Positions 8,050 to 15,705 of a stretch of 64,000 bases of DNA are shown here, piece after piece (positions within the stretch are counted from its first letter, which is position 1; every line of letters begins with the position of its first letter). The position numbers and the translations under genes are program-made. The stretch covers positions 62,001-126,000 of the forward strand of contig JAVBWI010000026.1 in NCBI GenBank assembly GCA_036677445.1, in the 5' to 3' direction. The notes under the pieces were generated by a model that saw nothing but the letters and a program-made list of their open reading frames with translations, ran no database searches and was not told the DNA's origin. The DNA comes from JAVBWI01 sp036677445 (GTDB taxonomy: Bacteria > Bacillota > Clostridia > Christensenellales > CAG-138).

Positions 8050-9765
8050 ATGTACCTTAAGGGCAATCCGGTTTCCGGAGGATATGCGGCGGGCAAGGCG
8101 TTCCTGTACACACCCTTTGCCGCCGTTATCGATAGAACCAATGTGCAGCCCGGCGGGGAGGAAGCGGCCGTCACCGCCTTCACCGCCGCGCGCGAGGCCG
8201 CCGCGGCTGAGCTTGCCGCCATCCATGAGCGGCTGCGGGAAAGCAGCCCCGCACAGGCGGAGATATTCCAAGCGCACCGGGCCATCGTGTTCGATATCGG
8301 AGTGGAAGAGGAAGTACTCTTCCGCATACGCGAGCAGCGCATGCAGCCATCCTGGGCGGTGGAGGAAGCTTTCGATATGCTTGCCGAAATGCTCGCGGGC
8401 GTGGACGACCCGCTCATTCGCGAGCGCGTATCGGATATGCGGGACGTCAAGCTCCGTCTTTTGCGCTGCTTGCAAGGGCTGCCCGAGCGGGATTTAAGCC
8501 GCCTGTCCGAGCCGGTCGTCGTGGTCGCGCACGACCTGTTTCCTTCGGATACGGCGACCATCGATAAGGCGCATGTGCTCGCTGTTGTAACGGAGGTCGG
8601 CGGCGCCACCTGCCATACCGCCATCATTGCACGCAGTTACGGGCTTCCGGCGGTGCTGGGCGTGCCGGGCGCGCTTACGCACGTACGGCATGGGGATATG
8701 CTTGCGGTGGACGCGGTCAAGGGCGTCGTGTGCGTAGCACCCACGGAAGAAGAAACACGGCAGATTGCGCATCTTCGCGAGCGGCATTTGATGGAGGTTG
8801 CGGAACTGAAAAAGTATTTGCAGAACGTATCCCTCTTGGCCGACGGCACGCAGATGGAAGTGGAACTGAACCTGGGCTCAGCCGATGAGGATGAGTTGGA
8901 GGCTGCCGCCTATACCGACGGCGTGGGGTTGTTCCGTACGGAATTTCTGTATATGGGCAGGAAGGATCTGCCCACCGAAGAGGAACAGTTTGAAGCGTAT
9001 AAGCGGGTGCTGGAACGTTTCGGAGAACGCCCCGTGACGATACGCACGCTGGATGTGGGGGGCGATAAGCAGCCGGAATCTATACAGATACCTGCAGAAC
9101 GCAACCCCTTTATGGGCAACCGCGCGCTGCGGCTGTGCTTTGAACGGACGGAGCTGTTCCATACGCAGCTGCGCGCCTGTCTTCGCGCGAGCATTTTCGG
9201 CAACCTTTGGCTGATGTTCCCCATGGTGGGCAGCATCGATGACATCCGCCGGGCCAAGGCAATGCTGGAGGATACGCAGCGCGAGCTGGAGCGGGAAGGA
9301 TTGGCCTATTCTCAAAGCATGAAGGTAGGCATTATGATCGAGATTCCCTCCATTGCGCTCATGGCGGATTTGGCTGCGCGGGAGGTGGATTTTGCCAGCA
9401 TAGGCACCAACGACCTGACGCAGTACAGCTTGGCGGTGGATCGTATGAACCCCGCCGTGGCGGCGTATTACCAGAGCTATCACCCCGCGCTGTTCCGCCT
9501 GATTGGAAACGTGGCGCAGAGCTTTACGGCGGCGGGCAAAGCGATCGGCGTATGCGGAGAACTGGCGGGGGATGGGCTGGCCGCGGCCGTGCTTATCGGC
9601 ATGGGTATACGCAGGCTGAGCATGGGGGCGGCGTCGGTGGCGCGGATCAAGCGGCTTTTATCGCGCCTGACGGCTGCAAAAGCGCAGGAGATTTACCGGC
9701 AGGTGTGCGGGCTGCATACCGCCGGGGAGGTGGAAAGCTACTTGGAACAGGAGACCGGCTCTTAA
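8050..9765 (+). CDS. ptsI: PTS enzyme I (phosphoenolpyruvate-protein phosphotransferase)
   Basis: This 571-residue protein starts the PTS by taking phosphate from PEP and giving it to HPr. The N-terminal HPr-binding and phospho-His domains are followed by GGATCHTAIIARSYG with the active-site His189, the same number as in well-studied enzyme I. The C-terminal PEP-binding barrel includes LFRTEFLYMGR, TLDVGGDKQ and a Cys in GVCGELAGD. It is full length. It lies in an operon-like run after the dehydrogenase and just before HPr, so the general PTS proteins are encoded with a sugar-specific set here. Confidence 0.96.
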   Translation: MYLKGNPVSGGYAAGKAFLYTPFAAVIDRTNVQPGGEEAAVTAFTAAREAAAAELAAIHERLRESSPAQAEIFQAHRAIVFDIGVEEEVLFRIREQRMQPSWAVEEAFDMLAEMLAGVDDPLIRERVSDMRDVKLRLLRCLQGLPERDLSRLSEPVVVVAHDLFPSDTATIDKAHVLAVVTEVGGATCHTAIIARSYGLPAVLGVPGALTHVRHGDMLAVDAVKGVVCVAPTEEETRQIAHLRERHLMEVAELKKYLQNVSLLADGTQMEVELNLGSADEDELEAAAYTDGVGLFRTEFLYMGRKDLPTEEEQFEAYKRVLERFGERPVTIRTLDVGGDKQPESIQIPAERNPFMGNRALRLCFERTELFHTQLRACLRASIFGNLWLMFPMVGSIDDIRRAKAMLEDTQRELEREGLAYSQSMKVGIMIEIPSIALMADLAAREVDFASIGTNDLTQYSLAVDRMNPAVAAYYQSYHPALFRLIGNVAQSFTAAGKAIGVCGELAGDGLAAAVLIGMGIRRLSMGAASVARIKRLLSRLTAAKAQEIYRQVCGLHTAGEVESYLEQETGS

Positions 9766-9787
9766 ACCAACGCACGGAGGTATGCAT

Positions 9788-10057
9788 ATGTATTCCAGAC
9801 AGACGACGATCATCAACCGGACGGGGCTGCACGCCCGCCCCGCCGCCGAGTTTGTGGCGGCGGCGGGCAGGTTCAAATCCCGCATCACGCTCAAACGGCT
9901 GGATTCCGCAAAAGAAGCAAACGTAAAATCCATCGTATTCGTGCTTTCGCTGGGGCTTACAAACGGCACGCCGGTGGAGCTTTGCGCGTCGGGCGAGGAC
10001 GAGATCGAAGCCGTGGATACGCTGGTGGCGTTGATAGAAACGGGTTTTGGCGAATAG
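9788..10057 (+). CDS. ptsH: PTS phosphocarrier protein HPr
   Basis: This 89-residue cytoplasmic carrier takes phosphate from enzyme I on His15 (TGLHARPAAEF) and passes it to EIIA. Ser48 in NVKSIVFVLSLG corresponds to the Ser46 site that HPr kinase uses for catabolite control in Gram-positive bacteria, shifted by two residues. Two ATGs are possible; 9788 is preferred because GGAGG at 9776-9780 is 7 nt away, whereas the ATG at 9782 would be almost touching it. The gene closes the PTS locus and is followed by a terminator. Confidence 0.94.
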   Translation: MYSRQTTIINRTGLHARPAAEFVAAAGRFKSRITLKRLDSAKEANVKSIVFVLSLGLTNGTPVELCASGEDEIEAVDTLVALIETGFGE

Positions 10058-10096
10058 AGCCGGCGGCGATATTCGCCTCTAAAATGCAACGCAACA

Positions 10097-10137
10097 GGGC
10101 TGTCCCGGATCAAAAAAGCCGGGACAGCCCCTTTGCC
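10097..10137 (+). terminator. Intrinsic terminator of the PTS locus
   Basis: GGGCTGTCCCGG at 10097-10108 and CCGGGACAGCCC at 10119-10130 form a perfect 12-bp stem with an A-rich loop, followed by CTTTGCC. The T-run is weak but the stem is strong. Confidence 0.82.
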
Positions 10138-10187
10138 GTATACGGCGTAAGCCGCTTTTTTCATGTGCATACGCTGCGCAGCGTGAT

Positions 10188-10243
10188 ATTTGTACGTTAA
10201 CAAAAGGCAAGCGATATGAATAAAATGTACTATCACAGACGAA
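10188..10243 (+). repeat. Leader repeat, copy 1, upstream of the first DUF4489-like gene
   Basis: This segment (ATTTGTACGTTAAC ... GAATAAAATGTACTATCACA ... GACGA) is closely similar and equal in length to 11117-11172, upstream of the second paralogous gene. The shared leader shows that the duplication carried its upstream control region. The A/T-rich core may contain a promoter, but I cannot assign a sigma factor. Confidence 0.75.
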
Positions 10244-10290
10244 TTTTTTTCCATAAAGAATTTGTCATTAATATAAAGGAGTTAGTAACT

Positions 10291-10761
10291 ATGCATGGTT
10301 ATTACGGGCCACAAATGATATATGGCAATCGTCCGCGTGTTGTGCTGAATGCGGCCACGGGTGGCGCCGGTCCACTGCCCATTATCACAACCCTGTTTGC
10401 CGAACCGATTTCGGTTGTAAGCGTTACATTGGATGCCGACGAGTTAACCAACCCCTCGATCCTGTTGCATTTTACAGGTATTGTGAATCTTCCGCTGGGT
10501 ATCTCTGTTACCCTGAACTTTGAAGTGTTCAGAGTCTTGGATAACGGGACGCCTGTGAAAGTAGGCTCCACCTATACCTTCGCTACGCTGGCAACCGTGC
10601 TGGAATCCGAATCTTTTGCTTTCCAGCTGTTCGACGCCAACTTGGATCCCGGCACCTATACGTATACTGTGGTACTGTCCACCAACTCGGTTATTGATAT
10701 TACGCCCGGGCTGACAATCGTCAATGCGACGCTGAGTGCGCTGGGGGTAAATAACAGCTAG
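10291..10761 (+). CDS. Small beta-rich protein, DUF4489-like, copy 1
   Basis: This 156-residue protein has no signal peptide or membrane segment. It is rich in Thr, Val, Leu and Ser with alternating hydrophobic residues, which suggests an all-beta fold. Recognisable blocks are RPRVVLNAATGGAGPLPI, VVSVTLDADEL, ILLHFTGIV, ESESFAFQLFDAN and a final TIVNATLSALGV. This order matches what I recall of DUF4489, a family of spore-forming clostridia with no assigned function; the cysteines common in that family are absent. The ATG at 10291 follows AAAGGAG; the open frame extends upstream to 10216 but without a ribosome binding site. Its neighbour at 11226 is a close paralogue. The function is unknown. 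Confidence 0.78.
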   Translation: MHGYYGPQMIYGNRPRVVLNAATGGAGPLPIITTLFAEPISVVSVTLDADELTNPSILLHFTGIVNLPLGISVTLNFEVFRVLDNGTPVKVGSTYTFATLATVLESESFAFQLFDANLDPGTYTYTVVLSTNSVIDITPGLTIVNATLSALGVNNS

Positions 10762-10818
10762 GGAACCACATGTTCGTTAATATGCAAGTAATCGGCGGCA
10801 CGTTGGGGCTGCCTTTAC

Positions 10819-10962
10819 TTGTCGAAAAAGTGGAAGCATCCACTTTTGCGAGTATTACCGCGCAAGTTGCCGCTCGGTTTCCTGCTTACGCAGGGAAAGC
10901 TGTCACGCCAACTTACGCTGCGAGGCGTCATTTTGCACCGCGCAGGTCGCTGCAAAATGACG
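10819..10962. repeat. Dispersed hairpin repeat, copy A
   Basis: This non-coding stretch lies between the two DUF4489-like genes. It contains CTTGTCGAAAAAGTGG at 10819-10833, whose AAAAGTGG pairs with CCACTTTT at 10840-10847, and a perfect 12-bp stem CGTCATTTTGCA (10926-10937) with TGCAAAATGACG (10951-10962), followed by GGAGGCCTCCGG. The first stem and the CCTCCGG block recur in the intergenic regions near 32.5, 40.3, 43.2 and 54.3 kb. The rest of the 10762-11225 gap shows no gene. Confidence 0.7.
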
Positions 10963-11116
10963 GATTGGAGGCCTCCGGTTATACAAATGGATTGCACTCT
11001 GTTTCGTCACTCGATAACCTGCGGCGGCACATAGGGGCCGCCTTACTTTTTCATAACTTTATGATGTATATCTGTTTTAGGTATTTGCTCCCAATTCCGT
11101 CCCCGGATTAATATTC

Positions 11117-11172
11117 ATTTGTACATTGAACATAACATCGTTATTCTGAATAAAATATACCATCACAGACGA
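11117..11172 (+). repeat. Leader repeat, copy 2, upstream of the second DUF4489-like gene
   Basis: This is the counterpart of 10188-10243: ATTTGTAC, then GAATAAAATATACCATCACA and GACGA, at the same distances from each other. It places the start of the duplicated unit roughly 100 bp ahead of each coding region. Confidence 0.75.
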
Positions 11173-11225
11173 CTTCTTAGGAAAGAATTCGTTGTAAAAA
11201 ACACTATAAATGGGAGATCGTAATT

Positions 11226-11699
11226 ATGAGCAATTACACGCGATCACAAACGACAAATTATCCGAGCAGAAGCAACGTCGCACTGAATGCGGCCACGGGC
11301 GGCGCCGGTCCGCTGCCCATTATTACAACCCTGTTTTCCGATCCGATTACGGTGGTAAGCGTTACGCTGGATGCCGATGAGTTATTTAACCCCTCCATTC
11401 TGCTGCATTTCACGGGTATCATCAGCCTGCCGCTGGGTATTTCCGTGACGCTGAACTTTGAGGTACTGCGTGTAGAGGACAATGGTGCCCCTGTGAATGT
11501 GGGCTCGACCTATACATTCTCAACGCTGGTAGACGTACTGGAGTCCGAATCCTTTGCTTTCCAGTTGTTTGACGCGAATCTGAATCCCGGCACTTACACC
11601 TATACCGTTGTGCTGTCCACCAACTCGATCATCGATGTCACGCCCGGGCTGACTATTGTCAATGCAACGCTGAGCGCGTTAGGGGTCAGTAACGACTAA
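11226..11699 (+). CDS. Small beta-rich protein, DUF4489-like, copy 2
   Basis: This 157-residue protein is very similar to the product of 10291-10761 from the ALNAATGGAGPLPI block to the final TIVNATLSALGV; the main differences are in the first 20 residues and scattered conservative changes. The same lack of signal peptide and membrane segments applies. GGGAG precedes the ATG. The pair is a tandem duplication in which leader and coding region are both conserved while a hairpin repeat occupies the space between. The function is unknown; a spore-related role would fit the recalled phyletic spread of the family but nothing here proves it. Confidence 0.78.
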   Translation: MSNYTRSQTTNYPSRSNVALNAATGGAGPLPIITTLFSDPITVVSVTLDADELFNPSILLHFTGIISLPLGISVTLNFEVLRVEDNGAPVNVGSTYTFSTLVDVLESESFAFQLFDANLNPGTYTYTVVLSTNSIIDVTPGLTIVNATLSALGVSND

Positions 11700-11801
11700 A
11701 CTGTCAAATAGACGACGAAAACCGCCATATCGGGAAGAATAGCTGCAAAAGAAAGGTGCCATGCCAAAATATTTTCATAAGTACGCAGGAACATCTAAAA
11801 A

Positions 11802-11842
11802 GCCGTCCGGTACCGATTTTATCGTATCCGGGCGGCCCTTTC
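11802..11842 (+). terminator. Probable terminator after the second DUF4489-like gene
   Basis: GCCGTCCGGTAC near 11802 pairs imperfectly with GTATCCGGGCGGC ending near 11836, followed by CCTTTCTTG. The stem has mismatches, so efficiency is uncertain. Confidence 0.6.
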
Positions 11843-11982
11843 TTGTGCCGGCCATGGGTGACAAATGGTTTGCTGTGGAACATCACGTTTGTTGACTCTA
11901 TACGAATGGCTTTACGAGATCATGGAATAAGTTCCTTATGACATGGTTCGAACTCTACAAATGCAATATTTAGAAAACACAC

Positions 11983-11994
11983 GGACAAATGTCC
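11983..11994. promoter_or_regulatory. Operator-like palindrome 1 (GGACAAATGTCC)
   Basis: This perfect 12-bp palindrome shares the core GACAAATGTC with the palindrome at 12166-12179. A partial copy, GTGACAAATGG, is at 11858-11868. All three lie upstream of the SorC-family gene and flank its promoter, as expected of an autoregulated repressor or activator. No binding data support this. Confidence 0.6.
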
Positions 11995-12106
11995 TGGCGG
12001 TGTAAGCATATTAGATATTTGGGTAAAAAGCGCAAATAATCTCGAAGTCGGCACTATATCTTATATTTTTGCCGATATGTATCTTGCTGGAAATATAAAA
12101 ACGCGC

Positions 12107-12135
12107 TTGACAAGAGCTTTTCGTATGATTATGAT
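12107..12135 (+). promoter_or_regulatory. SigA-type promoter of the SorC/Liv cluster
   Basis: TTGACA at 12107-12112 is a consensus -35 box; a 17-nt spacer separates it from TATGAT at 12130-12135. It points at the SorC gene and lies between the two GACAAATGTC palindromes. No other equally good promoter is seen before the long operon-like cluster, although one inside 13276-13379 cannot be excluded. Confidence 0.78.
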
Positions 12136-12165
12136 TAAAACAATCAATGACATATATACATATGC

Positions 12166-12179
12166 GTGACAAATGTCAC
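12166..12179. promoter_or_regulatory. Operator-like palindrome 2 (GTGACAAATGTCAC)
   Basis: This perfect 14-bp palindrome lies about 30 bp downstream of the -10 box at 12130-12135, inside the transcribed leader, where a bound SorC-type protein could block elongation. It shares its core with the site at 11983-11994. The remainder of the 11700-12306 gap shows no gene. Confidence 0.65.
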
Positions 12180-12306
12180 AGTAAAAAATGAAATCCCCTT
12201 GCATGACGCATAGAAGAATAAGCTTTCGGTAAGAGCCCATAGCGGCGGCTGTTTGCTTTGTAGAGCGGAATACCTGAAACGATCTGAATGGAAATGAGGG
12301 CAGACC

Positions 12307-13275
12307 ATGGTTGTTGACAGACGCACACGCATTCGTATCGCACATTGGTATTACGAAGTGGGGCTTACGCAGGAGCAAATCGGTAAGCGCCTGCAGATTC
12401 CAAGGCAAAAGGTGAACAAGATCGTCAATTCTCTGGTGGAGGACGGTATCGTCACCATCAAGATCAACGGCTTGGATCAGGATTTCATGCGTCTGGAAAG
12501 CACTATTGAAGAGCGGTTTCAAATTCGCCAGGCCATTGTGGCCGATTTTGATCAGACAGAGTCTTCCCTGCTGCATGTATTGGGCAGCAAGGCTGCGGAA
12601 TTTCTGGATGATTTCATTAAGGACCATAACACGATCGGCATTTCATGGGGTTTTACCGTGGGGGAAACAGTCAGCTCCATACGCGCAACCTCCAAACCCG
12701 GGTGCCATGTCATACAGCTGGTGGGCGGTATGAACGCGAGCAACCGCATGATAAAGCCCGACGAGATTACGAGAATGCTGGCGGGCAAGCTGCGCTGCAG
12801 CTATCAAAATCTGTATGCGCCGGCCACCTTCAACAGCGATATGGCAAAGGAGTTCATGGCGCAGGAAGAAAGCGTGCTGTGTGTGCTGGAAGCCATGAAA
12901 CGCTGCGATATCGCCATCATGGGTATCGGCGAACTGAGCGCTGACTCTACGATGGTGCAAAATGGCTACATTAACGAAAGCCAGCGTGAAGCGCTGCTGC
13001 AGGGCGGCTATCTCGGGGATATCTGCTTTAACCACTTCGACATCAACGGCAATTGGGAAAGCGGCGAATTCAGCCGCCTGACGCTGGGTATCGACCATGA
13101 TACGCTCAAGACCATACCGCACGTCATCGCGATTGCGGGCGGCGTACACAAACGGGACGCCATTGTCGGGGCGCTCAACACCGGCTGTATCGACGTATTG
13201 ATCACCGACAGCGTCACTGCCCGCGGCATACTCGATGCGAAAACGGGCGAGGCCGGGCACGGCCGTATCAATTAA
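12307..13275 (+). CDS. SorC/DeoR-family sugar-binding transcriptional regulator
   Basis: This 322-residue cytoplasmic regulator has an N-terminal helix-turn-helix (about 8-50, IAHWYYEVGLTQEQIGKRL, then IPRQKVNKIV) and a C-terminal sugar-phosphate-sensing domain related to glucosamine-6-phosphate isomerase (GISWGFTVGETV, QLVGGMNA, MGIGELSADS, AIAGGVHKRDAI). Family members such as SorC, DeoR and LsrR bind a phosphorylated sugar that sets promoter activity. It heads the 17-kb cluster on the same strand, so a phosphorylated intermediate, probably made by the FGGY kinase at 18238, is the likely effector. GAGGG precedes the ATG. Two palindromes and a consensus promoter lie upstream. Confidence 0.9.
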   Translation: MVVDRRTRIRIAHWYYEVGLTQEQIGKRLQIPRQKVNKIVNSLVEDGIVTIKINGLDQDFMRLESTIEERFQIRQAIVADFDQTESSLLHVLGSKAAEFLDDFIKDHNTIGISWGFTVGETVSSIRATSKPGCHVIQLVGGMNASNRMIKPDEITRMLAGKLRCSYQNLYAPATFNSDMAKEFMAQEESVLCVLEAMKRCDIAIMGIGELSADSTMVQNGYINESQREALLQGGYLGDICFNHFDINGNWESGEFSRLTLGIDHDTLKTIPHVIAIAGGVHKRDAIVGALNTGCIDVLITDSVTARGILDAKTGEAGHGRIN

Positions 13276-13309
13276 GGTTCTAACCGGTCGCTTGATCGCT
13301 CCGGACGTT

Positions 13310-13326
13310 ATCCGGCAATACCGGAT
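13310..13326. promoter_or_regulatory. Inverted repeat between the SorC and binding-protein genes
   Basis: ATCCGG at 13310-13315 and CCGGAT at 13321-13326 flank CAATA in the 104-bp gap before the binding-protein gene. It could be an operator, a weak processing hairpin or chance. It does not share the GACAAATGTC core. Confidence 0.35.
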
Positions 13327-13379
13327 GCGTAATGTGAAAAGCGAACGGATTTAGGAATAAAATACGGGAGGAAAAAAAC

Positions 13380-14609
13380 ATGAAGTCTATCAAAAAACTC
13401 GTTGCGATGCTCTTGGCGCTTCTGATGGCGGTTGCCCTGGTTGCGTGCGCAGCGCCGTCCGCCACCGAGAAACCCGCGGCCACAGCCGCACCGGCGCCCG
13501 CCGCAGAAGAAACCCAGGCGCCTGAGGGGACCGCAAGCGGCGAACCCATCAAAATCGGCTATGTCAGCGCGCTTTCCGGTGATACCGCTCTGTGGGGGCA
13601 GGCAGGCCTTAACGGTATGCTGCTCACCGCTGAGAAGGTCAATGCCGCCGGCGGCATTCTGGGCAGACCCGTCGAAATTATCGGCCTGGATGGCAAGGGC
13701 GATGCGGCTGACTCCGTGAGCGCTTATAAGAAACTGGTTGAACAAGAGGGCGTTTGCGCCGTCGTCGGCACCAACTTCTCCAGCTGCAACATTCCCATCG
13801 CGGCTGTTTCCGACGAACTGAAGGTTCCCGTTGTCGCCACTGCGGCTTCCAACGAGCTGGTCACCGTGGATGAGAGCGGCAAGCTGCATCCCTACTCCTT
13901 CCGCCTCTGCTTTATCGACTCGTTCCAGGGCACTGTGGTTGGCAACTATGCCGCCAAGAAGCTCGGTCTGATGAAGGGCGCCATCATCACCGACATCACC
14001 GATGCATATTCCACCGGCGTCGGTTCCTACATCGTGAGCGCGTTTGAAGCGGCCGGCGGCGAGATCGTTGCGGCTGAAGAAGCGCAGAATGGCGACAACG
14101 ACTTCCGCGCGCAGCTGACCAAGATCGCAAAGGCGCAGCCCGACGTGCTGTTCATTCCCTGGATCTATCAGAATGTTGCGCTTATCGCCAAGCAGGCGCG
14201 CGAGCTGGGCATCAACTGCGTCATGCTCGGCACCGACGGCTGGGATTCCCAGGAACTCGCAGACCTCGCGGGCGGTGCTCTTGAAGGCTGCTCCTATGTT
14301 TCCCGTATCGGCTTCAACACCCCCGAAGCGGCGGCCTACGGCGAAGAATACGTTGCCAAGTACAACATCAGCCTCGAAGCGGAATGCCTCTTCGGCAACG
14401 ACGGCCTGCTCTGGATCAAGGATGCCATCGAGCGCGCCGGTTCCGACGATCCGACCGCTATCCGCGATGCATTGGAGAACACCGATACCTTCACCGGTTT
14501 GCTGGGCGCTATGACGATGGATCCCGCTACCCACAACCCGCAGAGGGAATGCGCCATATTCACCTGCACAAACGGCGTATTCGAATTCACCGAGATATAT
14601 GCCGACTGA
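13380..14609 (+). CDS. Liv-type ABC transporter substrate-binding lipoprotein
   Basis: This 409-residue exported lipoprotein has a positively charged start, a hydrophobic helix and the lipobox LVAC with Cys23, then an Ala/Pro/Glu-rich linker to about residue 55. The mature part is a type I periplasmic-binding fold of the leucine/isoleucine/valine receptor group (IKIGYVSALSGDTALWGQAG, VNAAGGILGRPVEI, VVGTNFSSCNIPIAAV). The family binds amino acids, amides, urea and other compounds, so the ligand cannot be read from sequence. It is the first transporter gene in the cluster and is followed by a strong hairpin that may keep its mRNA more abundant than that of the permeases. GGGAGG precedes the ATG. 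Confidence 0.92.
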   Translation: MKSIKKLVAMLLALLMAVALVACAAPSATEKPAATAAPAPAAEETQAPEGTASGEPIKIGYVSALSGDTALWGQAGLNGMLLTAEKVNAAGGILGRPVEIIGLDGKGDAADSVSAYKKLVEQEGVCAVVGTNFSSCNIPIAAVSDELKVPVVATAASNELVTVDESGKLHPYSFRLCFIDSFQGTVVGNYAAKKLGLMKGAIITDITDAYSTGVGSYIVSAFEAAGGEIVAAEEAQNGDNDFRAQLTKIAKAQPDVLFIPWIYQNVALIAKQARELGINCVMLGTDGWDSQELADLAGGALEGCSYVSRIGFNTPEAAAYGEEYVAKYNISLEAECLFGNDGLLWIKDAIERAGSDDPTAIRDALENTDTFTGLLGAMTMDPATHNPQRECAIFTCTNGVFEFTEIYAD

Positions 14610-14626
14610 TTGCCGCCGTATGGTAT

Positions 14627-14649
14627 GGGGAGGGGAATATCCCCTCCCC
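14627..14649 (+). terminator. Intercistronic hairpin between binding-protein and permease genes
   Basis: GGGGAGGGG at 14627-14635 pairs perfectly with CCCCTCCCC at 14641-14649 across a 5-nt AATAT loop. No clear T-run follows, so it is more likely an mRNA-stabilising or attenuating hairpin than a full stop. The rest of the 14610-14811 gap shows no gene. Confidence 0.65.
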
Positions 14650-14811
14650 CTTCGATATGGCAGCCGCACTTTGCGAGCGCAGGACGCGGGGCACGCGCCG
14701 AAAGCTTACTCCCGGCGGCGGCCTCCCCAAGCTGCGAAACCGGCTTTGCGACTCCTTCAGTCATGCGTTCCCGCTCCCAGTGTGTAGTAAAAGAGATTTG
14801 AGGTGTAATAC

Positions 14812-15684
14812 ATGTTCCTTCAACAGTTAATCACGGGCATCTCGATCGGCGGTGTGTATGCGCTCATCGCAACGGGGTATTCCCTGGTTTACAGCCTGTT
14901 GGATTTTTCCAACTGGGCGCACGGCGAGGTGGCAATGCTTGGCGCCTATGTCGCGTTTATGGCGGTCTCCGCCATGCAATTGCCCTTTCTTGCTTCAGCG
15001 GCGCTGGGCATTATCGGCGCGGCGCTGATCAGTTTCTTCAACGAACGGATGGCATACCGGCGCATCCGTCACAACAAATCCCCCAATATGTTCCTGATGA
15101 TTGCGGCGATGGGCCTTTCCACCACCTATCAAAATGCCGCGACGCTGCTTTTCGGAGCGAAATTTAAAATGTATCCCGCTGTGCTGCCCGTATCGTCGGT
15201 GCAGATAGGGGAATTTTATATCGGCGTACTGGATCTTGTCAGCCTTGGGATTACCGCGGTTATGCTGATCATACTGGTACTGGTCATCAACAAGTCCAAA
15301 TTTGGTCTGAATGTTCGCGCCATCGCCTGCAACAGCCAGACGGCAGGCCTCTTGGGTGTCAAAGTCGATAAAAGCATTGCGATGGTGTTTTTACTTGCCG
15401 GCGGGCTTGCTGGCTGTGCGGGCATATTGCTGGGCCTGAAATACAACGTATATCCCACAATGGGAAACGTGGGCCTCAAAGCCTTTATTGCATCGGTGCT
15501 CGGCGGGCTGGGCAGCGTACCCGGCGCTATCGCAGGCGCCGTACTGCTGGGCGTTATTGAAACGTTTGCGTCGGGGTATTTGAGCTCCGGCCTGCGCGAT
15601 CTGATCTCCTTCACACTGCTTATCGTCCTCCTTCTGGTCAGGCCCAGCGGCCTGATGGGTGTGGACGTGCAGGAAAAGGCCTAA
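14812..15684 (+). CDS. livH: Liv-type ABC transporter permease (LivH family)
   Basis: This 290-residue integral membrane protein has about eight hydrophobic segments and the LivH-type opening (ISIGGVYALIATGYSLVY, WAHGEVAMLGAY). Near its C-terminus, KAFIASVLGGLGSVPGAIAG is the cytoplasmic loop that contacts the ATPases. With LivM at 15706 it forms the transmembrane channel. The next gene begins 21 nt after the stop. Confidence 0.93.
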   Translation: MFLQQLITGISIGGVYALIATGYSLVYSLLDFSNWAHGEVAMLGAYVAFMAVSAMQLPFLASAALGIIGAALISFFNERMAYRRIRHNKSPNMFLMIAAMGLSTTYQNAATLLFGAKFKMYPAVLPVSSVQIGEFYIGVLDLVSLGITAVMLIILVLVINKSKFGLNVRAIACNSQTAGLLGVKVDKSIAMVFLLAGGLAGCAGILLGLKYNVYPTMGNVGLKAFIASVLGGLGSVPGAIAGAVLLGVIETFASGYLSSGLRDLISFTLLIVLLLVRPSGLMGVDVQEKA

Positions 15685-15705
15685 TAGAAAGTAGGTGAGT
15701 CCCAC

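Noticed and set aside
7153..8475. Long minus-strand frame (440 codons) opposite the SorE-like and ptsI genes
   Set aside because: It spans two well-supported plus-strand genes, has no start site and has a His/Arg-rich shadow composition.
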